A stretch of 64,000 nt of DNA from Paralichthys olivaceus. Lineage: Eukaryota > Chordata > Actinopteri > Pleuronectiformes > Paralichthyidae. Location of the stretch: NCBI RefSeq assembly GCF_024713975.1, contig NC_091104.1:9009580-9073579 (forward strand), written 5' to 3'. The position numbers were made by a program, and so were the translations under genes. A model generated the notes under the pieces. It worked only from the letters and a program-made list of their open reading frames with translations, was not told the origin of the DNA and did no database searches. This document shows, piece after piece, positions 52,701-64,000 of the stretch (its first letter is position 1; each line of letters starts with the position of its first letter).

Positions 52701-53161
52701 AAAACTCTGTAATTGCAGCTTTAAGAAGTGTTAAAGTTAAAGTGCGTATAGTGTGTTAGCTGTGAAAAATAAGAATATCAAAAAATACAGCATTGTTGAC
52801 ATCGCATAAACTGCAGGTGATGTTGGAGAAGATTTACATTAGCCCTATAATATCACCATGAAGCATTAAGTTGGAGCCTATTTTTTCCCTTGGACATTTA
52901 ATTCTTTGAGTGGCTTTCTTGGATTTCTTCGCTATTGCCTTATCAATTCAAAAATTACATTACCGTTTCTTCTTTACGAAAAGGAGATAAATAAAAAGTA
53001 GAAGCAAATTTTTTTTTAAATATTTTTTGGGTAGAAAAGGAAGTGACACCCACTCCTGGGACCCTGAAGAAAGTGACATACCTTCCGCTTGGGGACATGA
53101 GACCCCAGACGTGACCCTATACTCAAACTCAAACAACTTGGATTCAAGAGGGAAGGAGATT
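49751..53161. other. Gene-poor stretch containing the scml4 3' UTR
   Basis: AT-rich. The longest frames are about 130 codons and have no family resemblance. The right end should hold the scml4 3' UTR: minus-strand AATAAA-type signals occur near 52306-52312, giving about 850 bp. I recognise no repeat or RNA gene. Confidence 0.45.
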
Positions 53162-55399
53162 TCAGAACTTCGTCTGCTTTAGTTTGTCGATGTGGTAGCA
53201 AAGCTTCAAGGCCGGCCCCAGCTTCAGTCCGAGGTACTTCATGATCATGTCGCTCTTTAGGAGTAACAACGCGTTTCCATCAATCTCCTGAGAGAAAAAG
53301 AAGTGAGAAATAGTTGAACAGCCAAGGGGATTTCTGCTGGATGTTCAGTCTGGCTATGAAGCAGCAGTCTGACATGTCAGCTTGTTGAGAACACAGCGGA
53401 CTTACATGTTTTCTAAAGACGTCCGCATGAGGGCCAAGAGCCTGTGGGTCTGCGTCTCTGATGAACCAGACAACATCTTCCACAGACCAGGTGGTTGGAT
53501 CCTTATTGGGCGGAGCTTTGGACTCCTGGGACTCTGAAGATGCATTATATCCTCCTGGAAGAACAAAGCAGAGAAAGCAGTTTTACCTTTTGTACGTTTG
53601 GGGAATGAACCCCGGCACAATCTTGTTTTTTTCCCCCCCACGACTCCTCACCTGTCCTGTTGCTCTCTGGGAACGTGCTTGGGCTGGTTGACGACTGCCT
53701 GCACATGCTCATGGAGGCTGAGCCGTTGGAGAACTGCTGTGATGAACGGAACCCGTAGGAGGACTTTGGCGAGTAGGATGAGCTTATGGAGCTGAAAGCA
53801 GAATCGCCAGGGTCCAAGGAGTAGCGTTTGCCGTCTGACTGGTCTAAGTGGTAGTCATCGGCCATGGATGTCTCAGCTAAAGACAAGATTAGAGTCGAAA
53901 TTAGCTTAAAGCATTTGTTTATATTGACACAGTTGCTTCTGCTGAGGTCAAAATGTACAAGTACCATCTGACTGGTAGGAGCGGCCACTGTGCTGGGTAA
54001 TGGGCTGATCACTGAAGAGGTTCTCACAGTGCAAGCTGCGACAGAGTTTCTTCAGAAAACGAAGCACATAGTCAATACTGTTCACCACAGGGAGGCTCAG
54101 AAGGTGCTGCTTCCCGTCAAACGTGGCTGCAAGAGCAAAACAGGGAGAGCACTTGAAACAACAGCACAGTCTGGACACAATTTCCCACAAATTAGGTCAA
54201 TATGGTCTAAAGATAAATATTTCTCACTACCACCTCAGGTAAAATGGTAAGAAATGTATTGAAGGGTATTGAACAAACAGAAAACAACACCTGAGGGGGG
54301 TCTTTGTACAACACCTGATATTTTTTCTCCCCCGTAGCCTTGTGTGAGGAGAGTGAACACTGTTTTCTGCTGGAAGGCGCTGTCGATGCAGCCCTGGACG
54401 GCCTGCTGCAGAACCACCGAGGGCCTGTCGGGACCAAAGTGATCGGGGAGCTGCTGGATCTTCTTCCTGTCCAGGTTGGGGCCCGTGTTGGCCTGCTTGT
54501 TGATGTAGATACACACTAGTATGGGGGAAAACACAGATGGAGATATGGAAATAAGGAGAAAGTATCTTTTGTGTCTCATCACAGTTTGTCCTTAAACAAC
54601 CCCAGACTGGATCCTACAAGGCCATTAGATTGTTTCCTACCTGTGAGCACCTGGGGCGTGGCAGAGTGAGGGATGGTGGCTGCATCCTGAGGGATGGAGC
54701 TCATATCTGGCTCTGGGGTGCTACTGGGTGGAGAAATAGCCAACGGTGTCATCACCATCCTGGGTTTGAGCTGCAGAAAAAGTACATGTTTTTCCTGTGT
54801 TTATTTCGGGCATATCATTTATTTACACACACTAAATGATGTAAGGGGGGATGGTTAAACAATCTGGATACGAAATCTGTGTGGAGTTGTTCTGCAGATG
54901 ATGAGGTTTGTATGTATTTATGAATATAAAACATATATTTGTATTTATGACCGGCTCCTTTCAGACATAAAATGTTTCTATAATATTTGACTGCAGCAGA
55001 ACAAAGCCTCATAGATGTTTCAGGGTCTTTCTGTTACACCAGGGTCCAACAAAATCTGAAGGGCATGGAGCCTGTGTCTGTATCTCTCTGTGTACACATG
55101 CATTTTTTAACATGCTGCATCCACAACACCACATCTCACCCCCCCTGTTTCACCCTAATCTGGCTGACCTTGAAGCCCGGCTTTCTCCCCCTCTTCTTTG
55201 GCACTTTGAGCGGAGGCAGCGATTCTGGGTAACGGTTGGGAAAATCCATCTTGGCGACATTGCGGAGTGGGGGTCTCCCTCTCTTCCTGCCCGGTATCTT
55301 CCCCGACTGGCTGGGGAGGAAAGAGGGAGCCACTGCAGCTGATTGCATTTCACTGTTGTTGCCGTCTGATTTCTGTGCCGTTGCTGCAGGTACACTCAT
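53162..55399 (-). CDS. scml4: Sex comb on midleg-like protein 4
   Basis: Seven coding exons on the minus strand: 55399-55169, 54770-54641, 54515-54315, 54126-53965, 53876-53652, 53554-53406 and 53287-53162, giving 407 aa (human SCML4 414). The N-terminal part has AT-hook-like basic motifs (GRKRGRPPL, KKRGRKPGFK) and the conserved TPLAISPPSSTPEPDMSSIP. The middle DUF3588/SLED-type region contains CIYINKQANTGP, LQQAVQGCIDSAFQQK and FDGKQHLLSLPVVNSIDYV. A variable Ser-rich linker follows. The C-terminal SAM domain (about 335-407) reads WSVEDVVWFIRDADPQALG and ALLLLKSDMIMKYLGLKLG. In this Polycomb-related family the SAM domain mediates head-to-tail polymerisation, and the protein is nuclear and presumed repressive. 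No MBT repeats are present, as expected for SCML4. Noncoding first exons are suggested at donors 55794 and 56322. ATG 55399 is chosen because it is the first in the exon. Confidence 0.94.
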
Positions 55400-55724
55400 T
55401 TGGAGCTGGAGACAAAGGAAACAACCGTTGAGCAAAGGCAAAAGAAAACACACAGAAACATGCACTTTACTTAAACATCAATACTCCTCCTCAGGGGCTG
55501 CATATCAGAGAGCAGCATCAATTCAGAGCAGACACAGAGGAAGTAGCTTTGGTGTAAAGCTGCACAACAGCAACACTAAGAGACTGCAGAGGACTGATGC
55601 AGTGAGGAGAGCAGAATTTAGCAGAGCACTGTGGTAATAATCGAACAACACAAAAGGGCAACCATGCAAGAGCTGTGGAGGAAACAGCACCTCCATCCTG
55701 CACTGATAACACACCAATAACCCT

Positions 55725-55776
55725 GAGAGAGAGAGAGAGAGACAGAGAGAGAGAGAGCGAGAGAGAGAGAGAGGGA
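55725..55776 (+). repeat. (GA)n microsatellite in the scml4 5' region
   Basis: About 25 GA units with three interruptions (gaca, gagc, gaggga), immediately upstream of a minus-strand donor (55794) that may end an scml4 5' UTR exon. Confidence 0.9.
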
Positions 55777-56171
55777 GGGGGTGTCTATTACCTGCTATCT
55801 TCTATTGTGAAAGTCCAAGAGCCAAGCCCTTTAGTCTTAAATCCCAGGAGCCTAGAAAGTGACTATAAAGCTAAATCCCTCACAATGCAGGGAAAGCCAT
55901 CTTTGTCTTTCTGTATGTGGCGTTTTCCTCTTCCCCCGTTGGTTAACACACGGCTGCTGCCTCCTCTGCCTCTGCTGCTGCTGCTGCTCGGCACACAGGC
56001 TGCAGACATCTCATTAGACTAATGCATTCAGCAGTGGCAGAGGGAGGGGGAAATTGACTTCACCATGGCTACCCAGCTATGAATTACCATTATGATGACA
56101 GCTTCCACCCTAATCTTTAAAAAATAAGAAGGAGCAGCTCCGAGAAAGGAAACATGTGGCACATCTTTCAT

Positions 56172-56200
56172 GCAGCAGCAGCAGCAGCAGCAGCAGCAGA
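56172..56200 (+). repeat. (GCA)n microsatellite
   Basis: About nine GCA units in the scml4 5' intron or UTR region, outside any supported coding frame. Confidence 0.9.
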
Positions 56201-56442
56201 GCTAACCAGAAGGAAGGAACTGCAATTTATGAATATGCCACTTAAAAAGGATCCTGCTTAAAGCAGATTTGGCAAAGGATCCAGTGTGTAAACAAACAAT
56301 AACCAGTCACCAGGCACTCACCATCCAAAACAGATGTGGAGATGTGGATCCCTCTGCTCCGTGCTAGATTTCCTATATTTTTCCTGCTCCCAATAGCAGA
56401 ACTTGGATCTCAAAGCAAGGCGGATTCCACTGTAATACAGTG

Positions 56443-56470
56443 TATATATGTGTGTGTGTGTGTGTGTGTA
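56443..56470 (+). repeat. (TG)n microsatellite
   Basis: About 13 TG units near the probable first exon of scml4 (donor at 56322, minus strand). Confidence 0.9.
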
Positions 56471-57287
56471 GCAGAAACAGACAGAGAGCGAGTGACAGTG
56501 TGTGTGTCTGTGTGCATTAGAGAGAGAGGAGGGAGAGAGAAGGGCTCCTCTGTTGTCATGGCAACAAGCCTGTAAGCCCTGGAACACCCTGACTGTTGTC
56601 TGCCATGTTTTGTCTGCAACTCCGGCTCAGTGCTGTGGAGATATAATTAGACTGAGGACGGAGTCATAATGAGAAAATTCATAGGAAAGTATGAAAATGT
56701 TATTTTTCTGTTGTGGGTTTCCAATGGTGTGCTTCAGCGTTACTTTAAACATTCATACTCACATTTTTGTGGCTTTCATACTAATCTTCTGAAAATCAAA
56801 AGATTATTTTCAGTCATTTCCTGAGTCAAAATGCCAAATATTTACTCGTTCCAGCTTCTCAAATGTAAGCGGTTTGTGCTTTCTTTGTCATACATGGTAA
56901 ACTGAATGTATTTGAGGTTTTGGCTGTAGGTCAAATAAACAAAACATGAAAATCCCGAGCAGTGGTGAACTGTAACAGGCATTGACTAGATTTATCAGTT
57001 AATTAAAGAAACATAGATATAAATATAATTTCTTATAAACAATAATCAGTAGTCCCAGTTAATTGTAGTTTTGCAAAATGATTACACTTGCTCTGTAGTT
57101 CATCGACTAACATTTTTTAAATTTTTTTTTTACAAAACATCAATCTGAAATGCAAATATTTTTAAATGGAAATCTTGTCAAAAAAATTATTTTTATTCCA
57201 GCCTCTCAAACATGATAATATGCTGCCTTTCTCTTTTTGTGATATTGTAAAATGTATTTATTTTATACATATATACTGTATATATGA

Positions 57288-57540
57288 TGAAGATAAGATA
57301 GGATAATCCTTTCTTAGTCCCACAGAGGGGAGATTTGCGATGTTGCAGCAGCAGGAGGGCAGTCAGGCATAAACACCAGTATAGTATCAATAAGTAGCAT
57401 GAAATATTTATAAGGAGATATAAGTAAGAAAAAGTATATATATAAAGGCAGTAAAAACTAATATATACAGTGTAAACAGAATATACACAATGTGAACACA
57501 GTACGGTGAAATGAATTGCACATTAGCCAATAATATATAT
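57288..57540 (-). repeat. Decayed retroposon copy (LINE/SINE tail, reverse orientation)
   Basis: Read on the minus strand it ends tgtgggactaagaaagg followed by atta, tcct and atctt repeats, the same tail as at 2218-2296. The body upstream of that (about 57345-57540) shares gcagcaggagggca with 23085-23105. No coding capacity. Confidence 0.5.
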
Positions 57541-57627
57541 ATATATGTATACCATGACACATTTTAGCCTGGACATACGTATCACTGACTTTGAATTTCT
57601 CACATGTACTTGCATAAAGAAAGTCTT

Positions 57628-57682
57628 CATTCTGTATATTATATATATTATATATATATATATATATAATATATATATATAA
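57628..57682. repeat. AT-only palindromic tract
   Basis: Alternating TA/AT dinucleotides with short interruptions, able to pair with itself. It is a length-unstable simple repeat between scml4 and afg1l. Confidence 0.85.
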
Positions 57683-57806
57683 TTTTACAATATTATAAAA
57701 AAAGAGACAGGCAGCATTTTGTCATGTTGTTGTTTTTTAATCACTCTGCCCTCAAAAGGTAAACAGCCCCACCCTTATCTACAATAGATTTACACGTGGA
57801 CAAAAA

Positions 57807-57846
57807 TATTATTATTATTATTATTATCATTATTATTATTGTTATT
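57807..57846 (+). repeat. (ATT)n microsatellite
   Basis: About 13 ATT units with one ATC interruption, 100 bp before the afg1l start codon. Confidence 0.9.
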
Positions 57847-57926
57847 ACAGAATTGACCGATGTGTCGCCCCCTGCCGGCTGACGTTTGTTTTGCGTGTGT
57901 GTTATGTCCTTGCTAATAAAGTTGCG

Positions 57927-57934
57927 TGACGTCA
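57927..57934 (+). promoter_or_regulatory. afg1l: CRE palindrome at the afg1l start
   Basis: A perfect TGACGTCA ends 11 bp before the afg1l ATG (57946). Unless this ATG lies in a very short 5' UTR, the site is in or beside the transcribed region. It would fit a CREB/ATF-responsive core promoter. Confidence 0.45.
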
Positions 57935-57945
57935 TTTGAAAGAAG

Positions 57946-60900
57946 ATGGCGGCCCTCGCACCGCTGTGTGTGGGGATGTCACCCTCAGCCCTCCTGGGCT
58001 TCAGGCGTCTGTTGACGGAGCGATATTTCTCCGGGAGGCCGCTGACATGTTTGACGCGGATCTGCGGACGAGGTGAGGCCGCTGTGAGTTGAGTCCCCGT
58101 GACGGTGGAGGTGAAAACATGTGTAAACTGTGTGAACGTTCACCCAGCGAGCTGGTTGACATTCTCCCGCAGCAGACCCGCTGTTGTTGTGGTTATTCAA
58201 CATGTTTTATGAACTTAGATTCATCTGCTCTGTGGGTTTATTCTGTCCCAGCAGCTGTCACACTTCACCGTCACCGACCTCATCTATAACACTCGTTTTC
58301 CTGCTGTAAACAAAACGAGCTGAACTTCCGCTTCAGTCCGTGTTGTGTTCATTTCTAAGGTTACTCCGTCAAAGCCCGGCAGGAGGTGGAGGAGGAGGTC
58401 GGTGCGGGCGCCACCGGGGGCTTCTGCGGACCTATGGATCACTACAGCGGGCTGATCAGAGACGGGACGCTGCGGGAGGACGAGCACCAGAGAGCGGTGC
58501 TGCAGAGACTGGACGAGCTGCACAAAACCCTGCGAGGATACAGCAACACTCCCACATCCATCTTCTCCAAGGTAGTGACTGGTAGTGACCGATGATTTCA
58601 TGCTGTCGTTAATAAACCTGGAAACATTCACCACATGTTTACGTTGATGGAGAAATGATTGATCTGGGAGAATCCTGCTGTTAAACTCTGAACTTTGGGT
58701 AAATGATACCTGAATATTGTGCAGTCGTGTAGATTATTGCTGCAAAAAGAAGTTAATACAACTCCTTTAGCTAAATGACACGTTAAAAACAAGCCAATCA
58801 TGCAACAAAATGCATGGAGAAAAATTCAGACTTACAACTTCAGCTTGTAACCTAACCCTCTGTCAGATGTTACTGTTTGCAAACAGCAGCTTTTCTCTAT
58901 ATATCTCATTTAAAAATGTGGAATGTTGTTCGTGTCAAGTTTTTTCAGAAACATGTTGTGATGACACAGAGTACAAGATTGTTTTCAGCAGTCCAAAAAG
59001 TGCATTCACAAGTAACACAGCAAAGTGGAAAGAAAAAGAGAAACTCCTCCCCCCATGTGGAAGGATAACAGTATCTGGCTACAGTTTAAATATCCAGCAT
59101 AAATGTTTCTGTACTGTTTGTCTTATTAAATATTCATGATAGGTTTCATATCGTTTCACCCACCACTGTGTCTGCATTGTGTGTAAACGCAGGCTTATCC
59201 TCCCTGTAGATGGTTCAGGTAACATATGTGGTTTTTTAAATAAACTACTCTTGTATGTTAGTTGAAATAACTTATTTATTATCATACTTTACTGCCTTTG
59301 ACTTTGGAGAACATGTCGTATGTGCTATTGTGATGAAGTCAAGTAAACTTGGGTTTATGTTGTAGTTTACTTACAACGATTTATTGAAGTATTGTTTTTT
59401 ATGCTGTACATTTTCTGTTTTGTAAACTTAACTACCACCAGAATTGGCCTCTTTTATTTCTTGCAGCTGATTTAATTCCTTATTTCTGTCTCCCTTTTTA
59501 TCTTTCAGTTTTTCACAAAACCTAAACCTCCAAAAGGCTACTACATCTTTGGTGACGTTGGTAAGGAGTGTTGAATAGAAATCTAATTCTCTTATTTCTA
59601 GTAACACTGTATTTTAGGTCCTCATCTGTTTCTGACTGACATTGTCTCGTCTTATTTCAGGCACAGGAAAAACAATGGTCATGGACATGTTTTATTCATA
59701 TGTGGAGACTGAAAAGAAGAAGCGGGTTCATTTCCACGGCTTTATGTTGGATGTGCATAAAAGTGAGTACACTTCATACAGTCAGTGATCTCACAGAGTC
59801 CTCCTAACAGCCACTAGGGGGCAGTTGAGCCAGCTCAGACTTATTGCATCAATGCTTGAATACATGAGTTGTTTGAAAAGGTGTAAATTGTTCGTCTGTT
59901 CAGTGCGAGGTAAAGATGTTTCTCCTTATATTTTATATAAGAGAGAGACGTGCAGGGTTTGATATCATGTTTAACACAAAATATAAAATACTCAGGCTTC
60001 ACTAAACAAATATAAACTCTAATCTTATCCCAGACACTTTAATCTACAATTCTCCAAAATCATCAGGTTTATAAATAAACTAAAAAATAAACATATGTTT
60101 TTCTGTTAGATTTGCAGCTAAATATATTAAATAAATATACTAAATACTATATTAGAAATAAATCTAAAATAACATTAGGATTCCAGCTTCGTCATCCATT
60201 AAGGAAAATTAAATCTGCCAAACAATGGATGAATGGACTTTGTTGAATAAAATGTCACTGACTCTTTTATTCAACTCTTTCTCTGCCACTTCTGCGTTTA
60301 AAGATACATGTGTTTTCTCATCCATTAACCTTACAGCTCCACTGGATTGAAACTGAGACTCTGCTACACATAGTATCGTAGAATTGATGAGGGATTTTTT
60401 TTGTTGTACAACACTCACTTGACTCAGGGGGAACTCTGATCAGCTGCACTGAAACTGAAAACACTTCTCAAAGTTAGTGAGCTCAGAGTTCAAGGTTAAA
60501 TCCAGCGGTTGTCAAATCTGCTTTCTGGATTTCCCCCCCCACTTACAGTCACCACCTACATTGTGAGTTAACCGGATGTAAACATCAGTTTCTTTATCCT
60601 TGTCATTGTGGTCTTCACTGTGCGTCCCCACCCTCATTCACATGAGAAGGACAAACATTGCCCCAAGCCTTCCAGTGGTTGTTTTTGCCTGAGAAGCATC
60701 TTTATTCTCGTCACCATTTACCTTACGTGACCTTACATTTAGTATATAAATGGTCAACACAAAACCATCTGATGTCGCTGCCCCGAAATCACAGCTTCTT
60801 TTTTTATTTAATGTAAAATGGGAAACTCAAACCATTTGTCTTTGAGGCATGTCATTCAGTGAAGAACCCATCAGTTGTTGGAGTTGTTTTCATTAAGCAA

Positions 60901-63727
60901 GTGGATCCAGGACTTTTTTCACTTTCTTAAATGTTGTAAACAATAACTAGAATCACACATATTTAGCAAATATACTTTTTGAAGTGAATACTTGTAGTGA
61001 ATTTAACTACATGTGTCCAATATTTACACCCAGAACAGTTTACAGGTTCATGGCGACATGTATTTGTGTGAATTAATTTGTACTTATAAGTTACTCACTT
61101 GTTTCCTTCTTAGGGATCCATCGGTTAAAGCAGAGTATGCCAAAGAGGAAAGCAGGTAAAATGGCCAAATCCTATGACCCAATTGCTCCAGTTGCTGAGG
61201 AGATCAGTGAGGAGGCTTGTGTTTTGTGCTTCGACGAGTTTCAGGTAATGATCTTTCAGTGTTTCAACATATCACAGTGAGTCTGGCTGCCGCCGTGCAC
61301 AGCTAAAAGTGAATTTATGTCTTAAATTGTTTCAGGTCACTGATATCGCTGATGCCATGATTCTCAAGCAGCTTTTTGAGAATCTGTTTCTGAACGGAGT
61401 TGTTGTAGTGGCCACTTCTAATCGTCCTCCTGAAGGTTAGGAAGAAGCGCCCCGATGCATGATGCAAAGGACGAAACAGTTTGATCCAATACAAGTTAAT
61501 TATTAATGATTTAAAATGTATCACATTCACAATGATATTGGATATCAAGACAAGAAACTCTGAAATATCTTTGATTTGTGTTCAGAGATTCAAAAATCCA
61601 CTTAAAGCAAATGTTAATAATAAAATAAATTATATTTTCTATATCTTCCCTCAGATTTGTATAAAAATGGGCTGCAGAGAGTCAACTTTGTGCCTTTTAT
61701 TGCCGTGTTGCAGGTAAAAATGTAGAATAAAATGTTTGTCACTCAAAAACATATTGAAATCTCTTTTTCTCTTGTCTCAGGTTGTTAATTATTTGTTTCT
61801 CACATTCAGAAATATTGCCAAACTCTTCGGCTGGATTCTGGGATCGATTACCGCAAAAGGAACAGACCCTCCGCTGGAAAACTCTACTTCCTGTAAGAAA
61901 TCCTTCTGGTAAATCAATCACTAAGAGTTAAAGGTGGACTGAGTGTAATCAAAGCTTCTCTGTCTCATTTATCGTAGCTCAAGTGAACCTGACGTAGAAG
62001 CGACTCTAGACAAGATGTTCGATGAGCTGGCTTTCAAGCAGAATGACAGTAAGTGGACTTTATTATGATATGTGACTTAATCTTACAGCTGGTATGATTA
62101 CGTTTATTAAGTTATCATTTTATCTGTACGGCCTCAAATATTAGATTTCTCAATATTACAAGGCGTCAGTACGTTTGACACCAAACTTGCAACACTGCAT
62201 CTTCAGACTGTCCACAAACCATCCAGCCAGATTTTTAAACACTACTGGAAACAGATACTATAAATTCTCACTAAATAAATTCCCATTTTTAACGAAAATC
62301 ATGTCTTGGTAAATCCAATGGGAAAGATATTTTGAAATTTATCGTAATGTCACCTATTGCACTCAATGGAAATACATCCTCTTTAAACATCAGGTTCTCT
62401 CTCATAGAGCAATCAAACTGTGAAAATAAATTACAGACACCCGTATACTGTCTAGATATAGTAAAGAAACTGTATCTTGGTAACTTAATTATTACACTTG
62501 TAATAGTCAGCAGCCCTGCGGACTGCCTTTAGTCACAGTGAAGTAACATCACTTGCCTTTAGAGTCTAAGATTGTGAGTTTATTGTGGTTGAAACACAAT
62601 AACTCTTTTCAACCAAAATACATCTTTAAAAGCTCATTTTCTTCTTCCTCCTCTTTTCTTTCCTGCATCTTCCCGCTATACTTCCTCAAAATGCCCGTCC
62701 CCGACGCATTGCTGCTTACAGCTGCTATAATTATCTTGTTACATTTCCCCACAGTTACACGACCAAGAGTTATGAACGTTCACAACAGAAAAGTGCGCCT
62801 GGACAAAGCTTGTGGGACCATTGCAGACTGTACGTTTGAGGAGCTCTGTGATAGAGTGAGTCTGTCCGAACCTTTTCAGTCCTGATCATGTTGTAAAACT
62901 CTGAATCAATATCGACTTCTAATCCTGAATCTTGGGTCTTTTTTGTTGTGTGTTGCTTTTTCACACTATTTTGCTTGGTTTTATTTGTTTCATCACAGAA
63001 ATCAGGTTTTTCTTACAAAGCTTCAGTGCAGAGCTTCATTGAAGCAACAAAATGAGAATATTCTATTGTCGCTGAAGTTCAGCCTCAAACTATTCGGTGT
63101 CTTTACAAACACATAGACCTCGATCAAATTTACATTCATCATTCACTTTTTTTTTTTTGATTGCCAAGTGTTTCAGTGATTCTCTCATTAATGGCTCTGG
63201 ACGAGCTAATGTTATCCAAAGAAATCAGAATAGACATAAAATGATGAGTTTCTAGTAAACAGACATTATAAAACAAAATGCTGATGATTTAAAGACTCAG
63301 AGAAATGTAAAGTGCTCAGCAACTTAAAGTGATTTCAGATCAGAAGCGCTGCTTTTTGGCTGCTGTGCCGTCCAGTGTCTGAATGTAAATGTTTCAGCCT
63401 TTAGGGGCCAGTGATTACCTTGAGATGTCCAGGCTGTTCGACACCATCTTTATCCGTCACATTCCTCTGCTCACGCTCAACAAAAAAACTCAAGCCAGGC
63501 GGCTCATTACACTCGTGGACGCTCTTTATGACCACAAGGTACGCTGCACTAATTCACTCGCACACACACACACACACAAAAATGTTTTTATTACAATGAG
63601 TCATCTCTGATTTCAGGTGCGGGTGGTAATTCTTGCGGACCACCCTCTGGAGGACATTTTTGTGCACGACGGGGATCGCGGCCACGACGAGAGCCACATT
63701 CTCATGGACGATCTGGGGCTGAAAAGG
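57946..63727 (+). CDS. afg1l: AFG1-like ATPase (LACE1), 3' end beyond window
   Basis: Twelve coding exons are in the window: 57946-58072, 58360-58571, 59509-59560, 59661-59762, 61114-61244, 61336-61435, 61655-61713, 61810-61892, 61978-62048, 62755-62855, 63398-63538 and 63617-63727. They give 430 codons ending in phase 0. The last exon, about 45-50 residues in human, is outside. The protein is a mitochondrial AAA ATPase that promotes turnover of nuclear-encoded cytochrome c oxidase subunits. The first 42 residues are Arg-rich and lack acidic clusters, fitting a mitochondrial presequence. Walker A GDVGTGKT is at 128-135 and Walker B VLCFDEF has D205/E206. The sensor-like [15 protein letters not shown] and the C-terminal [15 protein letters not shown] and [10 protein letters not shown] follow. 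Similarity to human AFG1L is continuous over all exons. Head to head with scml4. Confidence 0.95.
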
Positions 63728-64000
63728 GTAAGAGCTCTCCTTCTTCTTTTAACCAGCCGAACCAGTTTTTCATTTTGGGTGTGTACATTCTGTCACATTT
63801 TAAAAGGCTATAAAACAATCAGAGTGCAGACTGCTGCCAAGAATGTTCACTCCTGAAACATATTTATTACTTTAATAATATATAAAATATGGGTCAGATC
63901 GTAGAGAGTAACAAACAGAAATACGATGGAGCTTGCATGAGTTGTGACGTTCTCTTGATACAGATTTGAGTCATAGTAACACTGTTTTATTTTTAAACAC
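63728..64000 (+). other. afg1l: Intron of afg1l at the window edge
   Basis: Starts at the donor gtaaga after 63727. No acceptor followed by the expected C-terminal exon appears before the window ends. Confidence 0.6.

Noticed and set aside
57628-57682. AT palindrome as a replication origin or hairpin RNA
   Set aside because: Pure AT dinucleotide repeats fold trivially, and nothing else supports a function.

Overview
The window is vertebrate nuclear DNA and almost certainly a ray-finned (teleost, probably percomorph) fish. Genes are split into many short exons with GT-AG introns, many under 150 bp. The encoded proteins are recognisable orthologues of human proteins. The dispersed repeats include families I know as common in percomorph genomes. 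I see no bacterial, plasmid or phage features, no CRISPR array, and no retroviral or Polinton fossil.

Layout, left to right: shd (SH2 adapter, +, 2858-6185) meets tp53i3 (quinone oxidoreductase, -, 7363-9675) tail to tail. An unrecognised two-exon coiled-coil gene (+, 11290-12144) meets cenpo (centromere protein O, -, 12231-14072) tail to tail. cenpo is head to head with slc5a6 (sodium-dependent multivitamin transporter, +, 16960-22318) across a shared promoter region. An adhesion GPCR resembling ADGRF5 (+, 24488-31866) meets ankrd66 (-, 32133-33720), followed by tdrd6 (multi-Tudor germ-granule scaffold, -, 34874-39546). A broken 3' remnant of smc6 (+, 42560-43362) lies tail to tail with vsnl1 (visinin-like 1, -, 45855-47576). 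After a gene-poor stretch come scml4 (Polycomb-type SAM protein, -, 53162-55399) and, head to head with it, afg1l (mitochondrial AAA ATPase, +, 57946-63727, last exon beyond the window).

These are ordinary single-copy host genes of unrelated function: signalling, redox, kinetochore, vitamin transport, germ-line RNP, neuronal calcium sensing, chromatin and mitochondrial quality control. They do not form one pathway. From memory, their human counterparts lie on 19p13 (SHD), 2p23-24 (TP53I3, CENPO, SLC5A6, SMC6, VSNL1), 6p12 (ADGRF5, ANKRD66, TDRD6) and 6q21 (SCML4, AFG1L), so the block joins pieces that are separate in human.

I found no wholly new system. The observations most worth a second look are: three near-identical 690-bp Tudor repeats inside tdrd6 that look mosaic, as if gene conversion were acting; an eight-copy 28-bp minisatellite in cenpo that multiplies its own splice donor; the smc6 relic in the ancestral position beside vsnl1; and the unrecognised coiled-coil gene, whose apparent in-frame stop is explained by an 81-bp intron. 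Exon borders were placed by eye from GT-AG sites, reading frame and remembered family alignments. All CDS frames close exactly with the borders given.
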